Shown one piece after another: positions 1 to 5,526 of a stretch of DNA of 5,830 nt. Origin of the DNA: Neisseriaceae bacterium (GTDB lineage Bacteria > Pseudomonadota > Gammaproteobacteria > Burkholderiales > Neisseriaceae); contig JAGNPU010000140.1 in the NCBI GenBank assembly GCA_017989485.1, positions 1 to 5,830 on the forward strand, given 5' to 3'. Position numbers and translations under genes: made by a program. How positions within the stretch are numbered: the first letter of the stretch is position 1; each line of letters starts with the position of its first letter. The notes beneath the pieces were generated by a model. That model was given only the letters and a program-made list of their open reading frames with translations, searched no databases and was not told the DNA's origin.

Positions 1-269
1 TTGCCTTTGGTGAAGGCCTGTGCTTTGCGGTGCTGTATCGTTTTGCCCTGATGTCTTCGGAAGTGTCTAAAGGCACCGTTGCGGCGGCGATGAGCATCAT
101 GGTGATGTTGCTGTACGCGGGCATCATCGAAGTGGTGAAAAACCTATTCGTGCATTTTGGTGGCGTGGCCTTTGCCTTGGTGGCCGTGACCCTAATGGCG
201 GTGTTCTTTACTTTCCCACGGGCCACGATTAAGCGGCTCATGCAGGAACGGGCGGCGGCGGGCCAATAG
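1..269 (+). CDS. mdfA: MdfA/Cmr-type MFS multidrug transporter, C-terminal part (5' end outside window)
   Basis: This is the last 88 codons of a gene that enters from the left. The reading frame is open from base 3 and ends at TAG 267-269. The translation starts AFGEGLCFAVLYRF and continues with SKGTVAAAM and a later IEVVK. From memory, this pattern of FG-GL, L-R--L--S--SKGTV-AAM, ML and IE--K matches the C-terminal end of E. coli MdfA (Cmr), a 12-TM DHA1-family drug/proton antiporter of the inner membrane that exports cationic and neutral lipophilic drugs. The visible part covers the last two or so membrane segments and a short basic cytoplasmic tail (RATIKRLMQER). GTG at 30 is only an internal valine codon, not a start. 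A strong terminator follows 12 bp after the stop. The N-terminal two thirds, including the membrane-embedded acidic residue important in MdfA, cannot be examined. Family assignment is fairly sure; orthology to mdfA itself is less so. Confidence 0.75.
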   Translation, partial: AFGEGLCFAVLYRFALMSSEVSKGTVAAAMSIMVMLLYAGIIEVVKNLFVHFGGVAFALVAVTLMAVFFTFPRATIKRLMQERAAAGQ

Positions 270-281
270 CCCGTCCCCAGG

Positions 282-320
282 AAAAAAGCTGACGCATGGT
301 GCACATGGGTCAGCTTTTTT
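282..320. terminator. Bidirectional rho-independent terminator between convergent genes
   Basis: A perfect 12-bp inverted repeat has AAAAAAGCTGAC (282-293) paired with GTCAGCTTTTTT (309-320). After one G/G mismatch the stem can continue with CATG (295-298) against CATG (304-307), leaving a 5-nt loop. The A-run on the left and T-run on the right (315-321) give a U-tract in both directions. It can therefore end the mdfA-like transcript on + and the efflux operon on -. It lies 12 bp after the + stop codon and 18 bp after the last base of the - strand channel gene. Confidence 0.93.
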
Positions 321-338
321 TACGCCTGGCGGGTGCGG

Positions 339-1793
339 TTAATTGAATAAGCCTGCCGCACCCGATTCGGTCGCCGCCACCTGCCAGCCGCCGCCTAGGG
401 CCTTATATAAGGAAACCATGGCCAAAGACGTGGCCGTGGTGCTGGCCACCTGCTGCTGTTGGCTACGCAATAAGGTTTGCTGTGCGGTCAACACGTTTAA
501 ATAATCGACCGTGCCTTGCTTGTACTGCTGGGCGGCATAGCCAAGGGCTTGCTTGCTGTGCGTGACCGCAAGATCCAGAGCCGCCTGCTGCTTTTGGCTG
601 GCGTGGAACTGCACCAGGCTGTTTTCCACCTCATGCCAGGCCTGTAATACCGTGCGCTGGTAGTCTATGGCGGCTTCTTGATGCTGCGCCTTACGCAGTT
701 TTAAGGTGCCGGTTAGGGCCCCGCCCTGAAAGATGGGCAGGTACAGGCTGGGGCCGATGGCAAAGTGGCGTGCGTCCCAGCTGCCTAGCTGATTAAAGCT
801 GAGGCTTTGTAAGCCGATGTTGCCAGACAGGTTGATGCTGGGGTAGAAGTTGGCCTTGGCTACGCCGATGCTGGCGGTGGCGGCGTGAAGCGCCGCGCTG
901 GCGCGCTGTACGTCGGGGCGGCGCTCGGCCAGTTCAGAGGGCAAGCCGGTGGGCACCTGAGCCGGTGGCGTGGGCAGGGCCGCCGGCAGGCCTAGCTGCT
1001 CGGCCAGCTCATATGGTGGCTTGGCCAACAGCAGGCTAAGGTGGTTGATTAATTCGGTTTGCTCTGCCACCAAGGCGGGCAGCTGGGCTTCGGTGCTGGC
1101 CAGCTGGGTGGCCGCTTGGGCCACGGCCAAACGGGTGGCGACGCCGGCCGCTAGGCGCACGTTGGTCAGGCGCAGGGCTTCGCGCGCAATGGCCAAGTTT
1201 TGCTCGGTCATGGTCAGGCTGGCCTGCACGCCACGCAGGCGTAAATACTGCTCGGCCGTGGTGGTGACAATGGCCAGCTGCACCGCTTGACGATCATGTT
1301 CGGCCATCTCAATGTGGGCGTCAGCCACCTCTACCTGACGGCGAATCTTGCCCCATAAATCCAATTCCCATGCGGCGCTGAGGCCTGATTGCCACAGGTC
1401 ATAAGCGTTTTTACCCTGCTTGCCGGAAGGGTCGTTGAGGCCTTTTTGGCTGTTGCGCTTGCGGTCGTAATCGCCGTCAAAACCGATCTGCGGTAAACCG
1501 CTGCTGCCGACGACCTGGCCGGCGATACGGCTTTGCGTCAGGCGGCTCACGGCGATTTTGAGGTCTAAATTGTGGTTGATGGCCTCTTGAATTAGCTGGC
1601 TTAGCTGTGGGTCGTTAAACAATGACCACCAGTCATGCGCCAGCGGCGCGGGCGTGCTGCGACTGGCGACGTCGCGAGGCTGGGCATGCCACTCGCTGGC
1701 GCTGAGGTCGAGCGGCTTAACGAAATCGGGGCCAACGGTGCAGGCCGTGGTGGCCAAGCACAGCAGGCCACACAGAGTGCGGATGGGCGTCAT
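339..1793 (-). CDS. NodT-family outer-membrane efflux lipoprotein (TolC-like channel of the tripartite pump)
   Basis: This 484-residue outer-membrane factor would form the trimeric duct through which the adjacent pump exports substrate. The N-terminus is a lipoprotein signal, with basic MTPIR, a short hydrophobic stretch and LATTAC, making Cys18 the predicted lipidated residue. It is followed by TVGPDFVKP, the usual start of the mature protein in this family. Two OEP repeats are visible, with typical motifs: WWSLFNDPQL (about 55-64), AAWELDLWGKIRRQVE, PSELAERRPDV, VAKANFYPSINLSG, GPSLYLPIFQGG, YKQGTVDYLNVLTAQQTLL, and SLYKALGGGW near the C-terminus. Length is normal for the family. The ATG shares its A with the TAA stop of the upstream adaptor gene, and a strong AAGGAGG sits inside the end of that gene, so translation is probably coupled. 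It is the last gene of the operon, followed by the terminator at 282-320. The lipobox has Thr rather than Leu at -3, which is a mild deviation. Confidence 0.93.
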   Translation of the reverse strand: MTPIRTLCGLLCLATTACTVGPDFVKPLDLSASEWHAQPRDVASRSTPAPLAHDWWSLFNDPQLSQLIQEAINHNLDLKIAVSRLTQSRIAGQVVGSSGLPQIGFDGDYDRKRNSQKGLNDPSGKQGKNAYDLWQSGLSAAWELDLWGKIRRQVEVADAHIEMAEHDRQAVQLAIVTTTAEQYLRLRGVQASLTMTEQNLAIAREALRLTNVRLAAGVATRLAVAQAATQLASTEAQLPALVAEQTELINHLSLLLAKPPYELAEQLGLPAALPTPPAQVPTGLPSELAERRPDVQRASAALHAATASIGVAKANFYPSINLSGNIGLQSLSFNQLGSWDARHFAIGPSLYLPIFQGGALTGTLKLRKAQHQEAAIDYQRTVLQAWHEVENSLVQFHASQKQQAALDLAVTHSKQALGYAAQQYKQGTVDYLNVLTAQQTLLRSQQQQVASTTATSLAMVSLYKALGGGWQVAATESGAAGLFN

Positions 1794-2842
1794 TATTTGG
1801 CCTCCTTACGGGTGCTGGTGTCAATCTGGGCTTCCACCGACATGCCGGCGCGCAGCTGACTGAGTAAGGGTTGGTCTGGGTTCAGGCGTATTTTGACGGG
1901 AATGCGCTGGGTGATTTTGGTGAAGTTGCCGGTGGCGTTTTCAGGGGCGATGGCGGCAAAGGTCACGCCGGTGGCCGGGGCAATGCTGTCGACCTCGCCG
2001 TACAGGTCTTGCTGGAAGGTGTCGACTTTAATGGTGACGCGCTGCTTGGCTTGTACCTTGGCCAGCTGGGTTTCCTGGAAGTTGGCCACCACGTATAGGC
2101 CATCGGTGGGCACAATCGCCATCAGTTGGGTGCCGGCGCTGACGTAGTTGCCAATGCGGGCGGTGCGATGGCCGATGACGCCGTCGATCGGGCTGATGAT
2201 TTGGGTGTAAGACAGGTCTAGCTTGGCGCGTGCCAGCTGGGCTTCAGCCTGTTGGCGCGCGCCCTGTGCCGCTTCCACTTTGGCGTTGAGCACCGCCACC
2301 TGATTTTGAGCCGCGGCCAATACGGCTTGGGCTTTGAGCAGGTTGGCCTGACTTACCTGAATGCGCGCCTGTGCCTGCTGGGCGTCCTGCATTGAGCCTG
2401 CGCCTTCAGAAGCCAGCTGCTGATAGCGTTGGCGTTCCTGCTTGGCAAAGGTTTGCTCGGCTTGGGCGACTTGGACGGCGGCGTTGGCCTGTTGGATGAT
2501 GGCTTTTTGCTCGGTCAGCTGGGCCGTGCTTTGGGCCTCTTGTGCTTGCGCCACGGTGAGGTTGGCGGTGGCGGCCTGTAGGGCGACCTGAAAATCATGG
2601 TCGTCGATTTGGGCAATCAATTCGCCGGCCTTAACCACCTGGTTGTCTTCGACCAAGACGTGACTCATGAAGCCCGCCACCTTCGGCGCAATGTGGGTGA
2701 AGTCGGCTTTCACATAGGCATTGTTGGTGCTTTGACGCGTGCCGGTGGCAAAGATTAAGGCGTATAGGCCATAGCCAACGACGGCACAGGCTAGGGCGGC
2801 AAGAATGGCGATACGACTACGTTTGTATACAGTTTCTGACAT
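1793..2842 (-). CDS. emrA: EmrA/HlyD-family periplasmic adaptor (membrane fusion protein)
   Basis: This 349-residue protein links the inner-membrane transporter to the outer-membrane channel. Order of parts: a short cytoplasmic N-terminus (MSETVYKRSR), one membrane anchor (about 11-31), the EmrA-type TNNAYVKAD (39-47), the first lipoyl half (VVKAGELIAQIDDHDF, 69-84), and a long Gln/Ala-rich coiled-coil hairpin with helices of about 85-142 and 150-208 turning near LASEGAGS. The second lipoyl half is YTQIISPIDGVIG (212-224), followed by RIGNYVSAGTQLMAIVP and then a beta-barrel part with YVVANFQETQL. The stretch APENATGNFTKITQRIPVKI and the closing LRAGMSVEAQID are hallmarks of EmrA rather than RND adaptors. 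It is somewhat shorter than E. coli EmrA (about 390 residues). The gene starts 16 bp after the transporter gene with a modest SD (AAGAGG, 5 nt before ATG), so it is in the same transcript. The symbol is by family; the substrate is unknown. Confidence 0.92.
   Translation of the reverse strand: MSETVYKRSRIAILAALACAVVGYGLYALIFATGTRQSTNNAYVKADFTHIAPKVAGFMSHVLVEDNQVVKAGELIAQIDDHDFQVALQAATANLTVAQAQEAQSTAQLTEQKAIIQQANAAVQVAQAEQTFAKQERQRYQQLASEGAGSMQDAQQAQARIQVSQANLLKAQAVLAAAQNQVAVLNAKVEAAQGARQQAEAQLARAKLDLSYTQIISPIDGVIGHRTARIGNYVSAGTQLMAIVPTDGLYVVANFQETQLAKVQAKQRVTIKVDTFQQDLYGEVDSIAPATGVTFAAIAPENATGNFTKITQRIPVKIRLNPDQPLLSQLRAGMSVEAQIDTSTRKEAK
1801..1807 (-). promoter_or_regulatory. Shine-Dalgarno site of the channel gene, inside the adaptor gene
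   Basis: On the minus strand AAGGAGG is followed 7 nt later by ATG (1793-1791). The site lies within the last codons of the adaptor gene, and the stop and start form TAATG. This is the best SD match in the operon. It fixes the start of the channel gene and supports translational coupling. Confidence 0.85.
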
Positions 2843-2858
2843 AAGAACCTCTTGTAAC

Positions 2859-4391
2859 CTAGGGCTGTGGAACCGCTCTAGGAGGATAAATGCGGGTAGG
2901 CATGATTAAAATTAATAAAATAAAGGACAGCGCCACCAAGGCGACCAGCCAATACAGGTCGGCCGAGCTTAAAACGCTGGCTTGAACGTGGATTTTTTGT
3001 GCCAATAGGGCACTGTCTGACACATGCGGGGCTTGACCGACCTGGTCGACAAGGCCGGTAGAGTGGTGGTGCAGGCGCATGCGGGCCAATACCCCCAGTA
3101 CCGCCGTGGCCAAAACCGTGGCAAATCCTTTGACGGTGTTAAACCAGGCCGAGGCAAACGGGCCGTCTACGGGCTGAAGCTTGCCGGTGGACAGCATCAA
3201 TAAGGGAATCACCGCCATGGGTTGCGCAAAAATTTGCACCGCTTGCAGCCAATAAAAATCACGGTTAATCCATTCCGACGTGAGTTGGCTGCCCAGATAG
3301 CAGCTGTACGCCAGCATGGCTAAGCCCAGGGCCAAGACCCAGCGACAGTCAACGCGAGGAATGTTGCACAAGGCCGCCACCAGAGGTAGGGCGATGAGTT
3401 GCGGCAAGGACACCACCAGCATCATGGGGGCCGTTTGCAAGGCGCGATAGCCTTGAATGTGGCCTAAATAGCTGGCCGGAATACTGCTGGCGGCCAACAG
3501 CACAAACAACACGCCGCCGAGGCTGATTAAGGCAAAGGTGAGGTTGCGGTTTTTGAGCAGCTGGATTTTGAAGAACGGCAGGGGGTGGAACCACTCATTG
3601 ATTAAGAACAGCAGCATCAGCACCGCACTGCCCAAGAGCAAGAAGCTGATTAAGGGTGAATGAAACCAGTCCAAACGCTCCCCTTGTAACAGGCCGGTAC
3701 ACAGCATGCTGATGGCCGGTAGCCCCAGCAGCATGCCCAGCCAGTTAAACTGTTGAAACCGCTCAAGGCGTAACGGGTCTTGTGGCAGGCCGTAAGCCAC
3801 GCCGACCAGGGCCAAAAAGCTAAACGGAATCGCCTGCCAAAACGCCCACGTCCAACCGAAGGATTCCAGCCAAAAAGCCGCCAAAGGCGTGGCAATGGTG
3901 GGCCCAAAGGTGGCGGTTAGGGCATAGCAACCCAGGCCATACAGTTTGATATTGGGCGGTAAAAACCGTAGGGCGCAGGTCATGAGTAAAGGCGGCAGGC
4001 TGCCGCCGGCCAAGCCTTGCAGCATGCGTAGGGCCAGCAGGGTTTCAAAGTTAGGGGCAAAGGGAGAGAGTAGGCCAAACAGCATGAATAGGCCGATGGC
4101 CCAAGAAGCAAATAGCCTAATCGAGAAGGTGTTGGCGAACCACGGCGTGAAAGCCATGGCCGAAACGGACAGGGCGGTGTACAGCGTGGTGAGCCAGCTG
4201 GCTTCGTCGGGGCTAATAAACAGCGCCCCTTGAATGTCCGGCATGGCCACCTTGGTGACGCTTTCATTAATACTCGCCATCAACACCGCCAATAAAACCC
4301 CTACCAGGCCACAGATGAGGCGCCCGCTAAACGGGTTGGCTGTGGCAGCAGGTTTTAGTGGCGGTGCGGGAGAGACGGATAAAGTGCTCAT
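2859..4391 (-). CDS. emrB: EmrB-like MFS transporter, DHA2 (14-TM) family, divergent signature motifs
   Basis: This 510-residue inner-membrane protein is the proton-driven pump of the tripartite system. A Pro/Ala-rich cytoplasmic tail (1-20) precedes many hydrophobic segments, consistent with about 14 membrane helices. The first is about 24-44 and the last, LYWLVALVALSFILLILIM, is near the C-terminus. Conserved family traits are motif B (LRMLQGLAGG, with Arg122 and Gln125-Gly126), the GP of motif C (Gly163-Pro164), GWTWAFWQAIP before TM6, and a periplasmic loop with RMRLHHHS before the last helix. Unusual traits: TM1 reads ASINESVTKVAMP where EmrB-type pumps commonly have LDTTIANVALP, so Asp is Asn42 and an acid sits one place later (Glu43). 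Motif A is degenerate (WFANTFSIR, with the usual Asp as Asn87). Motif C lacks its second GG (GPTIATP). ATG 4391-4389 has AAGAGG 5 nt upstream. It is first in the operon, before the adaptor and channel genes. The DHA2 assignment is sure; functional equivalence to EmrB is not. Confidence 0.9.
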   Translation of the reverse strand: MSTLSVSPAPPLKPAATANPFSGRLICGLVGVLLAVLMASINESVTKVAMPDIQGALFISPDEASWLTTLYTALSVSAMAFTPWFANTFSIRLFASWAIGLFMLFGLLSPFAPNFETLLALRMLQGLAGGSLPPLLMTCALRFLPPNIKLYGLGCYALTATFGPTIATPLAAFWLESFGWTWAFWQAIPFSFLALVGVAYGLPQDPLRLERFQQFNWLGMLLGLPAISMLCTGLLQGERLDWFHSPLISFLLLGSAVLMLLFLINEWFHPLPFFKIQLLKNRNLTFALISLGGVLFVLLAASSIPASYLGHIQGYRALQTAPMMLVVSLPQLIALPLVAALCNIPRVDCRWVLALGLAMLAYSCYLGSQLTSEWINRDFYWLQAVQIFAQPMAVIPLLMLSTGKLQPVDGPFASAWFNTVKGFATVLATAVLGVLARMRLHHHSTGLVDQVGQAPHVSDSALLAQKIHVQASVLSSADLYWLVALVALSFILLILIMPTRIYPPRAVPQP

Positions 4392-4404
4392 ACGACCTCT
4401 TTGG

Positions 4405-4418
4405 TTGATTTAAATCAA
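4405..4418. promoter_or_regulatory. Perfect FNR/ANR-type box in the emrB-like leader
   Basis: TTGATTTAAATCAA is a perfect 14-bp palindrome. It matches the FNR/ANR consensus TTGAT-N4-ATCAA at all ten fixed positions. It ends 3 bp before the SD (complement of 4396-4401), with its centre about 20 bp upstream of the ATG. That is too close to the start for the usual activator position at -41.5, but suits a repressor overlapping the transcription start. The same bases also satisfy T-N11-A (T4406 to A4418), so a LysR-type site is an alternative. The match is seen; the binding protein is inferred. Confidence 0.6.
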
Positions 4419-4423
4419 ACCGA

Positions 4424-4429
4424 AGTGTA
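4424..4429 (-). promoter_or_regulatory. Candidate -10 element of the efflux operon promoter
   Basis: On the minus strand TACACT matches TATAAT at four of six positions. The -35 hexamer at a 17-bp spacing is poor (TTTTTC), as is common at activator-dependent promoters. Transcription would start near 4417, giving a leader of about 26 nt and placing the start inside the FNR-like palindrome. An alternative is TTGCCA (complement of 4438-4443, five of six for -35), but it has only a weak TTTGAT as -10 at 18 bp. Low certainty. Confidence 0.3.
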
Positions 4430-4450
4430 GGCGGTCGTGGCAAATAGAAA

Positions 4451-4472
4451 AATTGACTTATGGGTAATTGAC
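4451..4472. repeat. Direct repeat AATTGAC with 15-bp period upstream of the efflux promoter
   Basis: AATTGAC occurs at 4451-4457 and again at 4466-4472 (GTCAATT twice on the minus strand). The copies lie between the 21-bp dyad and the presumed -35 region of the emrB-like gene. They could be half-sites bound when the LysR regulator contacts the activation region, but a chance repeat in this AT-rich stretch is possible. Confidence 0.35.
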
Positions 4473-4492
4473 GAATGCGTCAGACGCATTCG
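4472..4492. promoter_or_regulatory. 21-bp perfect dyad, candidate LysR-type operator
   Basis: Arms CGAATGCGTC (4472-4481) and GACGCATTCG (4483-4492) are perfect inverted repeats around A4482. Inside them T4476 and A4488 give the T-N11-A geometry of LysR-family recognition sites. The centre is about 65 bp upstream of the predicted transcription start near 4417, the usual place for the LysR recognition site. The dyad begins 3 bp after the regulator stop codon, so an mRNA hairpin at the end of the lysR message is the alternative. No T-run follows directly on either strand, which argues against an intrinsic terminator. Confidence 0.55.
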
Positions 4493-4495
4493 CCG

Positions 4496-5413
4496 CTAGC
4501 ATGTGGGTGGTCGCTGCTCAAACGCAACGCACAGCTTTTTGATCAGCTGGCGGAACCACTGGTGTGCCGGCACGTTGTCAAAGCGCGGGTGCCAGGCCTG
4601 GGTGACCTGCACCGGCTTTAAGGGCAGGGGGATCGCAAAGCTGCGCAGCGGCAGTTCGGTCAGCAGCAGCGGCAGCAGCTCTTCAGGACAGGTCATCAGA
4701 AAGTCGCTGTGGCAGAGGGTGAAGGCCGCGGACAAGAAGTTGGGTTTGATTAAGGGGATGTGTCGGCTCAGGCCAAGCTCGTCTAGGGCAATGTCGATGG
4801 GGCCATGGGCGCGGCCGCGGCGGGAAATGCTGATGTGGTCATAGGCGGCGTAGCGCTCAGGCGTGAGCGGCTGTTGGAAGATGGGGTGGTCGCTGCGGGC
4901 GAGGCCCATTTGGTGGGAGTCAAACAGTCGTTGTACCTTGATCTCAGGGTCAAACGCCTGTCTGGCGCCGATGAATAATTCGATGCGCCCTTCTCGAAGG
5001 GCGGCATCGTCAACGTCGCTTTCGGCCACGAAGCGCAGCTGTACCAAGGGCGCTACGGTGGCGATCTGGTTCAGGATGGCGGTTTCAAAAGCGCCTAAAA
5101 AACTTTCATTGGCCCTGAGGGTAAAGGTTTTGTTGAGGCGCTGTAAGTCTAAGGGTTGGTTGGCGTCGAAAAGGTCGATTGATTGCTGTACCAGGGTGCG
5201 CAGCTGGGCCTGAATGGTGAGGGCGCGCGGCGTGGGCACAAGGTTGCGCCCGGCGCGCACCAAAATGGGGTCGTTAAAGGCGGCTCGGATGCGGGTCAGG
5301 GTGCGGCTCATGGCCGGCGCGCTTAAGTGCATGCGTTCGGCGGCCTTGTTGACGCTGCCTTCTTCCAGCAGAATGTCGAGGGCAATCATGAGGTTGAGGT
5401 CTGGGTGTTTCAT
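4496..5413 (-). CDS. LysR-type transcriptional regulator, probable regulator of the efflux operon
   Basis: This 305-residue DNA-binding regulator has the usual LTTR length. The N-terminal winged helix-turn-helix covers about 5-60: DLNLMIALDILLEEGSVNKA, then AAERMHLSAPAMSRTLTRIR, with the recognition helix about 31-43 and the wing around DPILVRAGR. A linker helix (about 62-85) leads to a two-lobed effector-binding domain (about 92-298). The DLNL start and the DPxLVRxGRxLxPTPRA stretch place it among NodD/NahR/DntR-like LTTRs. The ligand is unknown. ATG 5413-5411 has no good SD, so translation may be weak. It lies upstream of the pump operon on the same strand, 104 bp away and with no clear terminator between them, so read-through is possible. 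It is divergent from the universal stress protein gene. Control of the pump genes is inferred from position and the T-N11-A dyad downstream. Confidence 0.9.
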   Translation of the reverse strand: MKHPDLNLMIALDILLEEGSVNKAAERMHLSAPAMSRTLTRIRAAFNDPILVRAGRNLVPTPRALTIQAQLRTLVQQSIDLFDANQPLDLQRLNKTFTLRANESFLGAFETAILNQIATVAPLVQLRFVAESDVDDAALREGRIELFIGARQAFDPEIKVQRLFDSHQMGLARSDHPIFQQPLTPERYAAYDHISISRRGRAHGPIDIALDELGLSRHIPLIKPNFLSAAFTLCHSDFLMTCPEELLPLLLTELPLRSFAIPLPLKPVQVTQAWHPRFDNVPAHQWFRQLIKKLCVAFEQRPPTC

Positions 5414-5526
5414 ATCGGTGTCATTGAGGGCTGTATTTTAAGCAATATATTAATGTGTCTGGCGACATTTATGCGACTCACTTTGTGGGTCATGATAGGG
5501 CATTATACCTTTGAAAGGACGTGTTC
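5414..5526. promoter_or_regulatory. Divergent intergenic region between lysR and usp genes
   Basis: This 113-bp gap must carry the start signals of both divergent genes. For lysR, minus-strand TAAAAT (complement of 5435-5440, five of six for -10) has CAGACA (complement of 5456-5461, four of six) 15 bp upstream, a slightly short spacing. AT-rich sequence with AATATATT (5444-5451) lies between. For usp the SD AAAGGA (5514-5519) is clear, 7 nt before ATG. No convincing -35/-10 pair is visible: TATACC at 5504-5509 would put the start inside the SD. Confidence 0.4.
5475..5491. promoter_or_regulatory. Imperfect dyad upstream of usp and lysR, possible operator
   Basis: GACTCAC (5475-5481) and GTGGGTC (5485-5491) are inverted with one mismatch around TTT. 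The dyad lies between the two divergent starts. It does not fit T-N11-A. Directly before it, ATGCG (5471-5475) repeats a half-site seen in the 21-bp dyad near 4475-4479, which is weak support for regulator autocontrol. Confidence 0.25.

Noticed and set aside
30..269. Small membrane protein starting at GTG 30
   Set aside because: The frame is open to the left edge and the codons before 30 continue the MdfA similarity, so this is the tail of a longer gene.
970..1290. Long open frame on the + strand inside the channel gene, and similar antisense frames at 1635-1863, 1871-2147, 3946-4233, 4503-4844 and 4863-5213
   Set aside because: They lie opposite well-supported genes, their translations are rich in Arg, Ser, Ala and Cys without family motifs, and no SD or promoter context sets them apart. 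They are shadows.
2969..3907. Minus-strand open frames inside the emrB-like gene (2969-3157, 3349-3594, 3650-3907)
   Set aside because: They are shifted frames of the same coding sequence, which itself is open throughout with a full-length DHA2 translation, so no frameshift or nested gene is needed.
4472..4492. Neisseria-type DNA uptake sequence in the dyad (ATGCGTCTGA on the minus strand resembles ATGCCGTCTGAA)
   Set aside because: One base is missing and the end differs, and I saw no further copy of a DUS-like word elsewhere in the window, so the likeness is probably chance.
4472..4492. Intrinsic terminator of lysR
   Set aside because: The stem is good but it is not followed by a T-run on the minus strand; the nearest T-rich stretch is about 15-20 bases further on.
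5483..5496. Possible FNR-type box upstream of usp (TTGTG-N4-ATGAT)
   Set aside because: Only six of ten consensus positions fit and the dyad is lost, unlike the perfect match at 4405-4418.
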